Part shown: in pieces, positions 33,215 to 44,530 of the stretch
How positions within the stretch are numbered: position 1 is the stretch's first letter
Layout of the letters: every line of letters starts with the position of its first letter
DNA from: Paracentrotus lividus
Taxonomy: Eukaryota; Echinodermata; Echinoidea; Camarodonta; Echinidae
Assembly (NCBI GenBank): GCA_940671915.1
Contig: CALNVZ010000174.1
Span: forward strand, 22,330,925 to 22,394,924
Length of the DNA stretch: 64,000 nucleotides
Direction: 5' to 3'
Program-made: the position numbers and the translations under genes
Notes under the pieces: generated by a model
Databases searched by the model: none
Seen by the model: the letters and a program-made list of their open reading frames with translations, nothing else
Told to the model about the DNA's origin: nothing

Positions 33215-36050
33215 TGAACCATTTTTAATTGAATATGATATGAAAACAATTACTAGTAAGTGCTTCTCTTTCTCAAAGTAGGGCATATAACACGTATGTG
33301 AAATTTATGAGTTCTGAAGTTTAATTTCCAAAAAGATATTTTAATGATTATTGTATGACCGAATGTTAAAGGAAATATAACCAAATTATTTTATTGTATT
33401 TGTATGCTTTCAATAAATGTAATTATACAGAGGAATGTTTTGTAGACTAAACTATCTTGTACTTGTTGTATTCAATTTGATGTCTAATAAATTATTTTTA
33501 AATAAAACTATGATGATGGTATAAGGGGTTTTACATCTAGGTTACATGAGTGGATAGTTGAAATAAGGAATCATACACCGTTACGTCCTGCCGTATCGTA
33601 TAGTGTTTTTATTCGATCTGTTTAAAGAAAACAGAAAACAAGAAATATTAAGTCTTTGCTCATTGTTACATAAATGACCTCAAAATTAAGTTTACATCTC
33701 TGTTGCATTGAAATAAATCTAGCATCTCACAAATATAAATTGTTTCTAGTCATTATTATTTGTGTCTTTACGAGTCTATAATATATTCCTTTTTTGTTAC
33801 CATAGTAATAAATCATGAACCTATCTAAATCGGAATATTTATCTTCAAAATAATGTCATGCAATTTGCTTTAGATAATCAAATATCGAAGCATAAAATTT
33901 CATATTGTTTTGACTTTGTTATTTTTAATCGTGTCACCAACATGCCAAGTAAACATGACTCTCTTTCAATAAGTTGCAATTAGTAACTTGTTCATTTGCA
34001 TAAATCTTAATTACTAATGACATTTCCATAAGAGAATTGTCAAACTCTACAAAACAATAAACGATAAAGACATATTAATAGTAGAATATCGCGATTGGTT
34101 ACAGCTACCAATAATATTTAAGTGTAACATTTCAACCAAAATTTTTTTGTCCCATTTCAATTATTGAACTGTTTATATTTCCGATATAACGATTAATTTA
34201 TGATTTAACCGCTTTTAGTAAATGCACCGTGAATCTCGATGTTTATATTCGAGAACGAAACAAACCTTAACTCTTTCAATCAAAAGAGGGCGCTATGAGC
34301 CCCGCTAATACATTTAGTTTTGAGAAACTCAAAGTCATGACATCATCGTTCGCAAATTCTATTTATTAATTTACCCTAATCTAAACAAAACAAACCGTCT
34401 TTCTCAAACTCTCAAATTGGTTCAAATCTTTACAATAATTTAAATGTGGCAGTTATTCTGCACTTAGAATCAATAACTTGTTATACAAAATCGGATCACA
34501 TATAACTACCCTACGTATCAACGCATATCCGGGTATACCTATGAACCTGACTTCACAATTTCTCTCTCATGACTCATCAGCAAATTTATAACAATTGACT
34601 TTTACTCTATTTCGGCATTTTCATACATACAATATAAGATAGATAATTTTAGAAATTTGAAAATTAACGCTTTTCTGGAGGCATAATATCTAGTTGACCG
34701 TTGAGCAAAATCTACAAAACTTGACACCAAATTTGACTGTCATTGACACAACGTCTGCACTCCATGACTTGTTAAATTGCGTGTCGACGTGTCCGCAAAA
34801 TCCCAAAATGCTCTCCATTAAATTCGCCGACATGCCTACTACGTTACAGGCGACTTGCATAATCAAACGTTTCGAATAACAATTAAATCGGCTCCGAATT
34901 AAAATAAACGCTGCTTTTTGTCTGATTATACATTTAGCGTTCAAACCGCTCCGATATTTGACCGCTTATCAAAAACCGGAACGTTTCCAATCTAGCAGAG
35001 TTGACTGTTTCATTGAAGCCGCAATTTACATAAGAACAAAACATTGCGGTTATTTTCAATGGTTCGCGAATAATATTAGAAAACTTCAACTTTCGTTCAA
35101 CGAAACAATGAGGGTCAGACTGAAAAAATGAATAGAGAAGAACAAGAAAAAAAAAAAAAAGAACAATCACAAAAAATTTATTTAAAAAAAGATTATTTTG
35201 GAAAAGTGGGAGGACAATGAAAACAAACAAAACAACAACAATGTTGAGACTATCTAAAAAAAAAAAATAAAAAAAAAGGGGGTTGTGTCAGGAAACTTGA
35301 ATAAAATTAATATAAAAATATATATAAATAAACATATAAAAAATGAAAAGACAGACAAAATATTGGCAATGAGAAGATATTTTAAGCCAGAGGAAAAAAA
35401 AAAAAAAATGTCGGGAAAAAATTAAGAGATCTATGTCTAAATGAATATTTAAAAAAATATAAAATAAATATATAAGGAAAAATTGGGAAACATTTCTACT
35501 AGAAGTCACCATAGGCCAGTGCCTACGAAAGAAGAAGAAAGTCATTTGAAGCATGCAAGCATGCATTGCTTTTGTTTTCGTGACGATGCAACCGGGAGAT
35601 ATGAATAGAGCAAAGTTTAATGCGGATTATTCTCAGGTATTTGTTGTTAAAATCATGCATTAAATTTAAATACATTAACAAAAACCAATGGCAACTCAAG
35701 TCAAATCGATGACTTTTTATATCCGGATCATTGCCTTTGCGTTTGGTCTTTGAGGCAAAATGAGACACATTTTCAAACTTGCAGAATAGTAATTTCATGA
35801 AGAAAAAACCTTCACGAATCCATTTATCCATGGGAATGGAGCGGCGCCAGTGATATTACAAGGATATTTTGGTGTAGAAAATCCAGAAGAATGTCACAAA
35901 ATCAATTTGATTCAAAGAATGACGTGATAAAGACAGATTTAATAACCGATTGTCAAACTTTCCTCACAGAATGAATCTTGAGTTTGCAAGCATTAATTTC
36001 TCGAAAAAATTATGTTTTTCCGATCATTTGCAAGTGCGTGAGGAAGAAAA
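32841..36050. other. AT-rich non-coding stretch
   Basis: I see no gene here. It holds a T tract (33178-33207), several A tracts (35145-35280, 35396-35410) and short low-complexity open frames only. 34240-35100 is relatively richer in CG dinucleotides. Confidence 0.55.
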
Positions 36051-36056
36051 TTAAAC

Positions 36057-36150
36057 CCGGAAGTCAAATCTTGCGCATGACGATAATTTCTACGATGGCG
36101 GCATTTTCAACAGCCAGAGAGTCACTGACGGGATTGACTACGTAAAATGT
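36057..36150 (+). promoter_or_regulatory. Candidate TATA-less promoter with ETS, NRF1-like and YY1 sites
   Basis: Within 46 bases are CCGGAAGT (36057-36064, ETS), TTGCGCATGA (36071-36080, NRF1-like) and GATGGCGGC (36094-36102, YY1 core). This trio is typical of housekeeping core promoters, where the YY1 element lies just downstream of the start site. A strong splice donor, AAAT|GTAAGA, is at 36149, so the stretch could be a first exon. The ATG inside the YY1 site opens only 16 codons before TAA. Target gene unknown; it might also serve XDH in the other direction, 5.7 kb away. Confidence 0.4.
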
Positions 36151-37980
36151 AAGATTATACAATTAAAAGTAGTAAATCTAAGTTTCATGGTAAAATATAT
36201 CAATTTGTACTAGTTTAGGAACATGTAGACTTATTTTTCATTTTAAAAAATGATTTGATCTTCCAAGGAAAAGGGGAAATAACTGCCGTGAATTTAACAC
36301 GGCGATAGATATGCAGATGTCATAAACGCTAGGCGGCTGCGATCCCTCCTCATGTGTGCTCAATCGAGTAGAACTTGAAGATTGTCACCAGCACTGAAAA
36401 AAATGAACGGCAGTGAATGAACTGTCATTACAGATTACTCGTTATCTTTGTAGTTTGTACATGACACTTCCGAGACCAATTGCTAAATATATTGCAATAA
36501 TATATCCTTATCATGGATACAATACAAGCAGTGTACGGCGCATCATTTAGCACAGAAAAGTATTTCACAGAACGAGTCAACGTGGTGGGTATTCAATTCA
36601 ACGTGCCCGTTGTTGTGCAAGATTCGATTTTGCGAAGAGATCGTCTCTGATCTCCTGCACTGTCATAATGGCATGCACTGCACAATGCTTGCGCAGATAT
36701 CACTCGAGTCACTTTTCTTTCACCAAAAAACTCCACATCCACACACCCACACCGGGTCATACTCACATTAATAACTCTTTTAGTTTATGTACAGTTGTTC
36801 CTTGGTAGATTCTTTGTGCTACCGTTATTATACCAGGCTAAATTCATCCAAAACCCAACAGCCTGACGTGGTGTATCACTGCACGTAAACAATACCGTTG
36901 GCGTTGGCCAAATTGACCCGTTACGTTGACCTGAAATAGTCTCATGTTTTAAGTCCTTTGTTTTGAGTTTCATAAGTTACGTCATCAGAAAATTACACCG
37001 AAGCTGTTCATCTGATATGCAAGAAATCAATACTGTCATCATGATTTACGTATTAAGCAAGAAAGTGTGAATTGTCCATGTATTTTCGTAAGCTATCCGT
37101 TGTTAACTTCATTCAATAAGTAATAAAAAACAACAGGTTTGTACGTGTAGACTATTCTTAAATAGGCGTGACGGAGGTGTGTCCATTACCCCTTCAACGG
37201 TATGAATCCTGAATAAGAATATTTTATTTGCTACTTTTTATTTCCGAATCACAAGTTTCACGCCTCATTTGAAAACAAATATAAAAACACAATATGAAGT
37301 CAATGTTGCGTTAAATGATTTTCATTTACAGGCTGATATTCTATAGTAAACAATTGTATTATCTCAATAATACACATGACAATTCATTCAGAGTCATCAG
37401 GATTTAGAGTTTGTTTGTTTGTTTATTTGTTTGTTTAAGTAATATATCTATCTTATTCGTTGAATTGATTTAAGTTTTTGTTCTTGCCAAAGGTAGAGTT
37501 TCAGATATTGTGTATATTGTTAGACCTTAGTCCTTTTTCCCATTCATTCTTTTCTTATTTTTGTTTTAATCTTTGTACTGTAGCCTAGAATCTATATCTC
37601 AGATGCTCTTCTCATTGTAGATCTTTTACTTTTCTTTGTTCACTATGTATTTCAGTATTATCATTGTATTCATAACCTATACTATTTTATCTTGACTTGT
37701 ATGTTGATATGGACCTCTGCATCTGCAGGCTGTGTCTGGAATAAAGTCTTCAATTCAATTCAATTCAAATTCAATGGAGTATCGTATTGTAGGCCTATAG
37801 CTAACCTAGTTTTTATTTTAAACATTTTTAGTTTGGAAATTGTCATCAAAAAGAAAACTGATTTATAAACACAAACTATTAAACATAATTATTTCGAAAG
37901 ACAAACTTGTCCCGCATCACAATTAAAATTATTTTTTTCAATAGTATCATACTTTAATGCTACAGTTAGTTACACAAAAA
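36151..37980. other. Non-coding stretch
   Basis: No gene seen. Contains TTTG repeats (37411-37435) and ordinary AT-rich sequence. Confidence 0.5.
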
Positions 37981-37984
37981 CTTA

Positions 37985-38420
37985 TGCTGCAGTCACACAG
38001 ACACTTACGTATAGATACGTTGTTTTAATCTTATTTCATCTTATATTCTATCATTTCTTATGTATTTCTTTGTTTTACTGGATGAACGAAATTATAAATA
38101 TTTCTACTGCTGACTATGACGGGTAGGCATCCGTCGGGATCCGCAGAAAAGAAAATAATTTTTGGACGCAACCGGACGTAACTCAACGTAAGTGTCTGTG
38201 TGACTGTAGCATAACGTTGAGTTACGTCCAGCGTTGCGTCCATTTTTTTCCCCTGCGGATCCCCACGGATGCCTTCCCGTTATAGTCAGCAGTGGAAATA
38301 TTGATAATTTCGTTAATACAATAAAAAAAAAATTAAAAAATCATAAGAAATGATAGAAGATGAAATAAGGATAAAACAACAAAAACGTAACTAAACGTAA
38401 GTGTCTGTGTGACTGTAGCA
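37985..38420. mobile_element. MITE with three copies of its terminal repeat
   Basis: Left terminus TGCTGCAGTCACACAGACAC, right terminus GTGTCTGTGTGACTGTAGCA. A third copy of the right terminus sits in the middle (38187-38211). Between them the arms mirror each other: GGCATCCGTCGGGATCCGC against GCGGATCCCCACGGATGCC, GTTACGTC against GACGTAAC, CTGCTGACTAT against ATAGTCAGCAG, ATTTCTTATG against CATAAGAAAT. No open frame of its own. Confidence 0.75.
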
Positions 38421-38683
38421 TTGACGTCTATTAGTGACCATTTTCTATTTGGTGTGTGCTCACTCATGAGTAACTTGATAGATCAATCTCATTTTACACA
38501 GAATTTAGTCGATAGGTGTAACAACATTCCTGTTAGGTTGTTTTGCTGGGAAAAAAAATCGTTAAGAATTAAGCTTTAGGCCACTTTGATCAGGATGGAG
38601 TTATTTTTTGTTGTTTTGATTTCACCCCGACTTTGGCACAAGTCTCTTCGCAAACAATGCAGTATGTTCATCAAAGCATAAAT

Positions 38684-38930
38684 GAAGAGTTTGTTTCCAA
38701 AAGGGACTAAATCCACTTTTGTAACTTCAGAGTAAATGGCTTTTCTTTGCCGGATTTTGTACAGGCGTCTATGGAAAATTGAAATTAAAAGTTGCAGTTT
38801 CTGGAAGTTGCAATCAAAATTTAGGTAAGTTATTTTGCTGACAGATGGGTACGTACCTGAACAATGTCCTCATATCAATAACTCAATTTTCATCAAAGTG
38901 GATTTAGTCACTTTTGGAAACAAGCTCTTC
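38684..38930. mobile_element. MITE with GAAGAGTTTGTTTCC termini
   Basis: About 36-bp inverted ends (GAAGAGTTTGTTTCCAAAAG / CTTTTGGAAACAAGCTCTTC), with GACTAAATCCACTTT mirrored as well. Flanked by AAAT on both sides (38680-38683, 38931-38934), a possible target-site duplication. 247 bp. Confidence 0.75.
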
Positions 38931-40043
38931 AAATACATTCCACACATTAATATGTATAATAATTTGGGGTTCATAATTTCTTTTTTTTTTTATTTATTTT
39001 TTTTTTTTTAATGTTGTTTTGTTTTTGTGTTTTTTAATTTTCTTAGTGTTTAGTTGATTTTTTTAAAATCAGAATTGACAAATATAAATATCAATTAATA
39101 AATATCTATTTTCACCCTTTTCATTATTTTTATGCTTGTAAAATCCCTTACCACTGTTCCGACTTGTATATAGCTGATTTGAGACTAGTCTCAATTAATC
39201 TCTCTCTCTCTCTGTCATAAAGAATTTCGTGTAAATCACCATAAAAAACCTTCAGTGAATAAAATTGGTGTATTTTGTAGGGTAAATAATATCGCAATTA
39301 GCAAAATTGGTATTTGTTGTTTGTTTTTTTTTAGAGCAATATACGCCCCTATTAAAAATAAATTCAATATTAACTCGTTTTGATGCGGGAAATTTACATC
39401 ACATCATATCAGTGGTGCATGCAAGCACAAAGGGATTATAGGTAAATTAAAAAAACAAGTGCAAAAGAGATCAAAATGAATACAATTATATTGCTCTGAC
39501 AGTAAAAACAAACTACTGAGAGTTTTGATCAACAGGGGCCGCGGAGCTAAAATTTAACGCCGGATGGCAACGTACCTGAAACGAGATGGACGTACTACAA
39601 ACGAAATTGGCGTACTTAAATCGTTCTAAAGATGTGCTAGGACGTCTTACAAACGAGCATTGTATATTCATTATCAGCTTGAAGTTACGAAGACGCATGA
39701 GGTCTGGCAAAAACGGGCTAGGGTTTTTATGGGAAACGGGCACGCATTTGCGTTCAACACGTTCTAGACACGGATAAGAACGAGACGAACTTTCTAGAGG
39801 CAGTTTGGTCGACGTAGGAACGAGTAAGAACGGATTTTGACGGATTAAAAACGACCCAGAACTAGTTAGGTCGGGACCAAACGCATTGGAAAAGTGTTGG
39901 AACTGATTAAGAACGGGTTGAAACTAACTGGGGACGGGTTTGGATTGTTCAAGTTCAGACGGGCTCTGTTTCGTGGAAACGGTCATTTTCACCCGATTTT
40001 AACTAGATACAAACGGACTGCAGACGAGGCAAAGACGTGATGG

Positions 40044-40649
40044 NNNNNNNNNNNNNNNNNNNNNNNNNNNNNNNNNNNNNNNNNNNNNNNNNNNNNNNNN
40101 NNNNNNNNNNNNNNNNNNNNNNNNNNNNNNNNNNNNNNNNNNNNNNNNNNNNNNNNNNNNNNNNNNNNNNNNNNNNNNNNNNNNNNNNNNNNNNNNNNNN
40201 NNNNNNNNNNNNNNNNNNNNNNNNNNNNNNNNNNNNNNNNNNNNNNNNNNNNNNNNNNNNNNNNNNNNNNNNNNNNNNNNNNNNNNNNNNNNNNNNNNNN
40301 NNNNNNNNNNNNNNNNNNNNNNNNNNNNNNNNNNNNNNNNNNNNNNNNNNNNNNNNNNNNNNNNNNNNNNNNNNNNNNNNNNNNNNNNNNNNNNNNNNNN
40401 NNNNNNNNNNNNNNNNNNNNNNNNNNNNNNNNNNNNNNNNNNNNNNNNNNNNNNNNNNNNNNNNNNNNNNNNNNNNNNNNNNNNNNNNNNNNNNNNNNNN
40501 NNNNNNNNNNNNNNNNNNNNNNNNNNNNNNNNNNNNNNNNNNNNNNNNNNNNNNNNNNNNNNNNNNNNNNNNNNNNNNNNNNNNNNNNNNNNNNNNNNNN
40601 NNNNNNNNNNNNNNNNNNNNNNNNNNNNNNNNNNNNNNNNNNNNNNNNN
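40044..40649. other. Assembly gap (606 N)
   Basis: Run of N. Any reading frame across it is meaningless. Confidence 1.
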
Positions 40650-40737
40650 TTTATGACGGGCTTTGATAGCAATACGTTTCAATTTTTAAAAGAGAACGGC
40701 ATGTCATAATTTCCGTCACACTGGCTAAGTTCTCAAC

Positions 40738-41143
40738 CAGTGGCGGATCCAGGATTTCATTACAGGGGGCCCAAAATCGGAATTTCAGATTTTGGTACAC
40801 CAAAATTTTTTCCCGTTACATCAGGCGAGCAAAAGGTACACTCAATTTTTTTGACGTCACGCTGGCCGAGCGATAAAGGGGGGGCGGGGGGGGCGGGGGG
40901 TCCACAGGCGGGGCACGGGGGGGTGGGGCGGGGGGGGGGAGGGTAGGGGGTAGGTGTATCTTTTTTTTTTGCCTCGGCATGCAAAGAGGTCATCATGTAT
41001 CAGCTATAGGTAAGGTTAGGCAGTCGGCCCGCTCGTCATTTTTGCTCGCTTTTTTTTTTTTTTTCTTCTTTTTTTTTGCCGTTTTTTTTTTTTTTTTTTC
41101 TAGGGGGGGGGGCCCCCCCCCCCTGTATCCGCGCTGCTCACTG
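40738..41143. mobile_element. GTGGCGGATCCAGGA repeat, copy 1
   Basis: Starts CAGTGGCGGATCCAGGA and ends TGTATCCGCGCTGCTCACTG, roughly inverse ends. Interior ACACTCAATTTTTTTGACGT and GCCGAGCGATAA recur inverted at 59131-59490. Contains G runs (40878-40947), T runs and a G/C-run pair (41104-41122). Confidence 0.6.
40878..40947 (+). other. G-quadruplex-prone G-rich tract
   Basis: More than eight runs of four or more G separated by one to nine bases. Part of the repeat copy at 40738-41143. Confidence 0.7.
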
Positions 41144-41717
41144 CGTTTCTTGGTATTCTTTTGAACGGGGCTCAATCTGTTTACAAACGGACGAACGTAG
41201 TACAGACCTTTTAGGAATCTAGTACAGACCGTTTACAATCTGTTTACGAACTTGGCGAACGGGCCCGAACGGAGAGAACGGAAAGGCATTCCGATTTTAT
41301 TGAACATGTTCAAAAAAAATCGTACTGGTTCCAGTTCTAAAATTAAACGTAGTGACAACGTTTCTTAAACGTGTAGGACTTACTCTGAACGAGAAGGAAC
41401 GTACTACGAACACTGGTACCTAACTTTTTCATGCTGCCGCATAGGCACTTCAAGGACGGTTTGGACGTGCTACAAAAACGGTATAGAGTGAACGAGCTGT
41501 TTACTCGTCTGAACTGGATAACAACGTATTGCGGCGCGATAAAGACGGAAACTGACGTAAGAAAACTATTTATGAACTCCTAGTATCTATCAAGAATTAT
41601 TTTTCAAAGTCTATAAGTTCCAACCCACCACCCGACCAAAGCCCGTTCAGCAATTTTTTTAAAGAACGGGCAAGAACGTTATAGAACGTTATAGAACGAC
41701 CTCAGTGTAACGGCCCC

Positions 41718-43400
41718 CTAAGTAAAGGGGTGGAATGTGGCATTGAATGCTTGCCTGACACAGCAACATTAGTGCAGATAATATAGGACATCCAAAATGG
41801 CGGAAATGATTCTGGTACTTAGTATTGGGATGTGAGGCATCTATCTCTTTGCTACGATTTTTTGGGGTATATTCACACTATATAATTAATATAAATAATT
41901 TATTGTAGGCCTATATTGACTTGTATATATAATGAAAATAATATTTAGATAATTAAAACAAAGAAATAATATACAAAATACATAACAATGAAATATATAG
42001 TCAAAGGATTAACTGAAGGGTCTTATAATTTCAAATAATATCTTAAAGTTAAGGATTTTCAACATTTTAAGCAAATTCCAGACATGGTAGAGTCATTGTA
42101 GTTTTAAAGCATACATTAAATACATGTGCCCATATTACCTGCACATGCAGGTAATATTGGCACTTTGGTAATGACGTCAACATTTGAATATTGCAGACAG
42201 AGGGGGGGGGGGTGGTGATAATTGTTTTTCTTCACAATAACAGTTAGAGCAGTAGTTATTGATTCATATAAACAAAGATTACACTGTGTGTCATTTCGTA
42301 ATTTTAGGCAAATGAGATTGGCCCATATTACCTGCATGTACCCTATTATGAAAAGCGTATAACTTTCAAAAATTTTGCGCATTCTCTGCGATGTATGTTT
42401 CAAATGTAATGAGTCACGGTGATCGAAATAGAAACATGAGGTTTGTTGTGTAATTTCGATCCTTAAATTATTTTAAAAATACAGTGTACCAGCAAGAAAA
42501 ATCTTCTGGCTTTCACCATATAGACACAACGTTTAAATAGACTTCCTTTTAATTTATTTCCCCCCGGATGTATCATTTTTTTTTAAATACAGATTGTATT
42601 TATTCACTATTTGTTTTAAAAACAAGAAATACTGATACCAAAGGAAAGATAGTATTGTGGTGTATGAAGGAAACAAACACAGAGTAAAATAGTTGCATTT
42701 TGTTATTTGTGTACCGCCCCGGTCAAATTGTAGAACCTTTTTCGTGTAGAGTATTTATTTATATTATTTTTTTTCATAAATTTGAGCTGACAAGCAATTA
42801 TCTTGTGATTTGCATTCTAAAAAAAAAAAAATCTCTATATTTTTGTGTCAGCAGATTCGCCATAAACTCTGATGTAAGATAACAGAACAAGTTTATTGTT
42901 ATTTTCTTCTTTAAAAATCTATGAAAAGGATGGGGAGGGGGAATCGTCATTATTGCTATACCGCAGGGTATAAAACGGAACACATTTTGTTCGGCCCAAT
43001 ATATATATTTTTTATATAATTATGTATCAAGTAAATATTTGCCAGGAGGGGAAATATCTGTAATTTTACATCAAATATGGCGACTCCACTGACATATTTG
43101 CTGTAGAAATAAATTTTACAGTGTGTGGTTAATTTGCTTGTTAATATACTTTTACAAAACTTTTGTCAAACGTAGCACCGGCAAATATATTCGCATAATT
43201 ATCCCAATGCACATTAATTTTTTGTATTTTCTTAGTATTCTTATAATGGTTTTTAGTATATGCTTTCCCCATTATTTTACGAGTATTTATTTTATTTATT
43301 TATTTATTATTTTTTTTTTTTTTGGGGGGGGGTTATATTACTATTTTACTTCATATTACAATAGGGATGTCCTCAACTCAACAAAATGATTTAGGAGATC
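41718..43400. other. Non-coding stretch with a hairpin and MITE remnant
   Basis: No gene seen. Contains a 38-base near-perfect palindrome (42126-42163) and, at about 42820-43123, sequence related to the MITE at 55635-55991 (CAGCAGATTCGCCATA and TATGGCGACTCC... TTTTACAGTGT). Confidence 0.5.
42126..42163. other. Short near-perfect palindrome
   Basis: GTGCCCATATTACCTGCAC and ATGCAGGTAATATTGGCAC are inverse with one mismatch. The half-site CCCATATTACCTGCATG recurs at 42322-42338, suggesting an element about 200 bp long. Confidence 0.55.
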
Positions 43401-43458
43401 CTCGGTTGTCTAATTTTTCCTAATGTAAATATCGGAATTTGAAATGGATTGAATCGAG

Positions 43459-43566
43459 TCAAATTGACAGGTTAATCCACTCGGTTCGGTTATCCTTTTT
43501 ATCCACCAAAATGCAATACGTTTCAACGTCGACTGAGCTGTTCCGTTGATCAACCATGTCAACCAT
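43459..43566 (-). CDS. Short ORF just downstream of an X-box (tentative)
   Basis: 35 codons, MVDMVDQRNSSVDVETYCIL then VDKKDNRTEWINLSI, ending in TGA. Amino-acid composition is protein-like and acidic, and the ATG lies 57 bases from a perfect RFX X-box on the far side. A different, longer frame on the same strand (43410-43610) looks less protein-like. It could be the first exon of a spliced gene, but I see no strong donor. No family recognised. Confidence 0.25.
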   Translation of the reverse strand: MVDMVDQRNSSVDVETYCILVDKKDNRTEWINLSI

Positions 43567-43622
43567 TGTGAAGACCTCGGGGACACGTTGCTTTGACATT
43601 GTCTATTCATATTTCATTAGGA

Positions 43623-43636
43623 GTTACCATGGCAAC
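43623..43636. promoter_or_regulatory. RFX X-box (GTTACCATGGCAAC)
   Basis: Exact match to the palindromic X-box consensus GTTRCCATGGYAAC bound by RFX factors, which control ciliary genes. A degenerate second site, GTAACGATGGTTG, lies about 40 bases further right. No ciliary gene could be identified next to it. Confidence 0.5.
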
Positions 43637-43639
43637 GAT

Positions 43640-44530
43640 AGTGTAATGGATTTCCGCGTTAGTAACGATGGTTGTTTAGGGATACTTTCATTGATGCCAG
43701 CCTTAAAAAATGATGGAAACTCTTTATAATCATTTTAATCATGATAATTAGTATCACTCATATAACTGTATAGTCTTTCGCGCTGGTCTCTCAAACCTCA
43801 ATTCACCACGTCTATCACGTCTATAGTGAAACTGAATTGTGGCAATAAGTCCGTGTCAAATGAAATTTCATATTTTAATATCGTCAAGATCGTTATGAAT
43901 AATCTGAGAGGTTTTTATCCTTCGAATTATCTGAATATATTTTGATTGACGTGGCTCCATTTTGTGCATTGGTGGGTGTGTGCATGACACACGTAACGAT
44001 ATAGCGTTGTATCCAATTTTCAATTGGACCTTTTCATCATTGTCGTATTAATCAAAGTTTTAAAAAAAATAAAAATAAAAATGACCGAACTAAACTTCTG
44101 TGGACAAGCTTTTGCCCAATTTTCTCAACAATTATTATGTGTGAGTGATTGGAAATGCATTTAATGCATGAAAACAATAATAATATGTTTCTTCCTCTCC
44201 ACTCCCTTTTGAAATCAACATTATTGTGGCCATGGAGCTTTCTCTCAAATGAAAACTAATGGAGTCAGAGGAATCATGAATAAAAACCAAGCTAGATTCT
44301 TTTTTTCATTTAAAATGTATACCCTGCATCATTTTAAGTGATATTACAAATAATTATGATGCATTTTTTATTAATATCTTTTCGAGATTAAACCGTAGAT
44401 TAATTCAGAAATGTCGACCTTGCATGTCGTTCGGTATATTAAGTGCCTTCGTAATTGTGATGGAAATAATCTATTGCTAACATTTTGAAAGAAATATATG
44501 GAATTATGATATGTAAATCTGCAAATAGTG
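43640..44530. other. Non-coding stretch
   Basis: AT-rich; nothing recognised. Confidence 0.5.

Larger units (their letters stand above)
39531..41717. repeat. AACG-rich block of unknown nature, interrupted by gap and insertion
   Basis: From 39531 to the gap, again at 40650-40715, and again at 41165-41717, the DNA is saturated with AACG/GACG/CGTTC words in a loosely periodic pattern unlike anything else in the window. The left edge is AGGGGCCG and the right edge CGGCCCCCT, which could be inverted termini of one element about 2.2 kb long. Interrupted by the N gap and by the element at 40738-41143. No protein homology recognised. Confidence 0.45.

Noticed and set aside
39989..40682. Long open frames of more than 200 codons on both strands
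   Set aside because: They run through the N gap and are artefacts.
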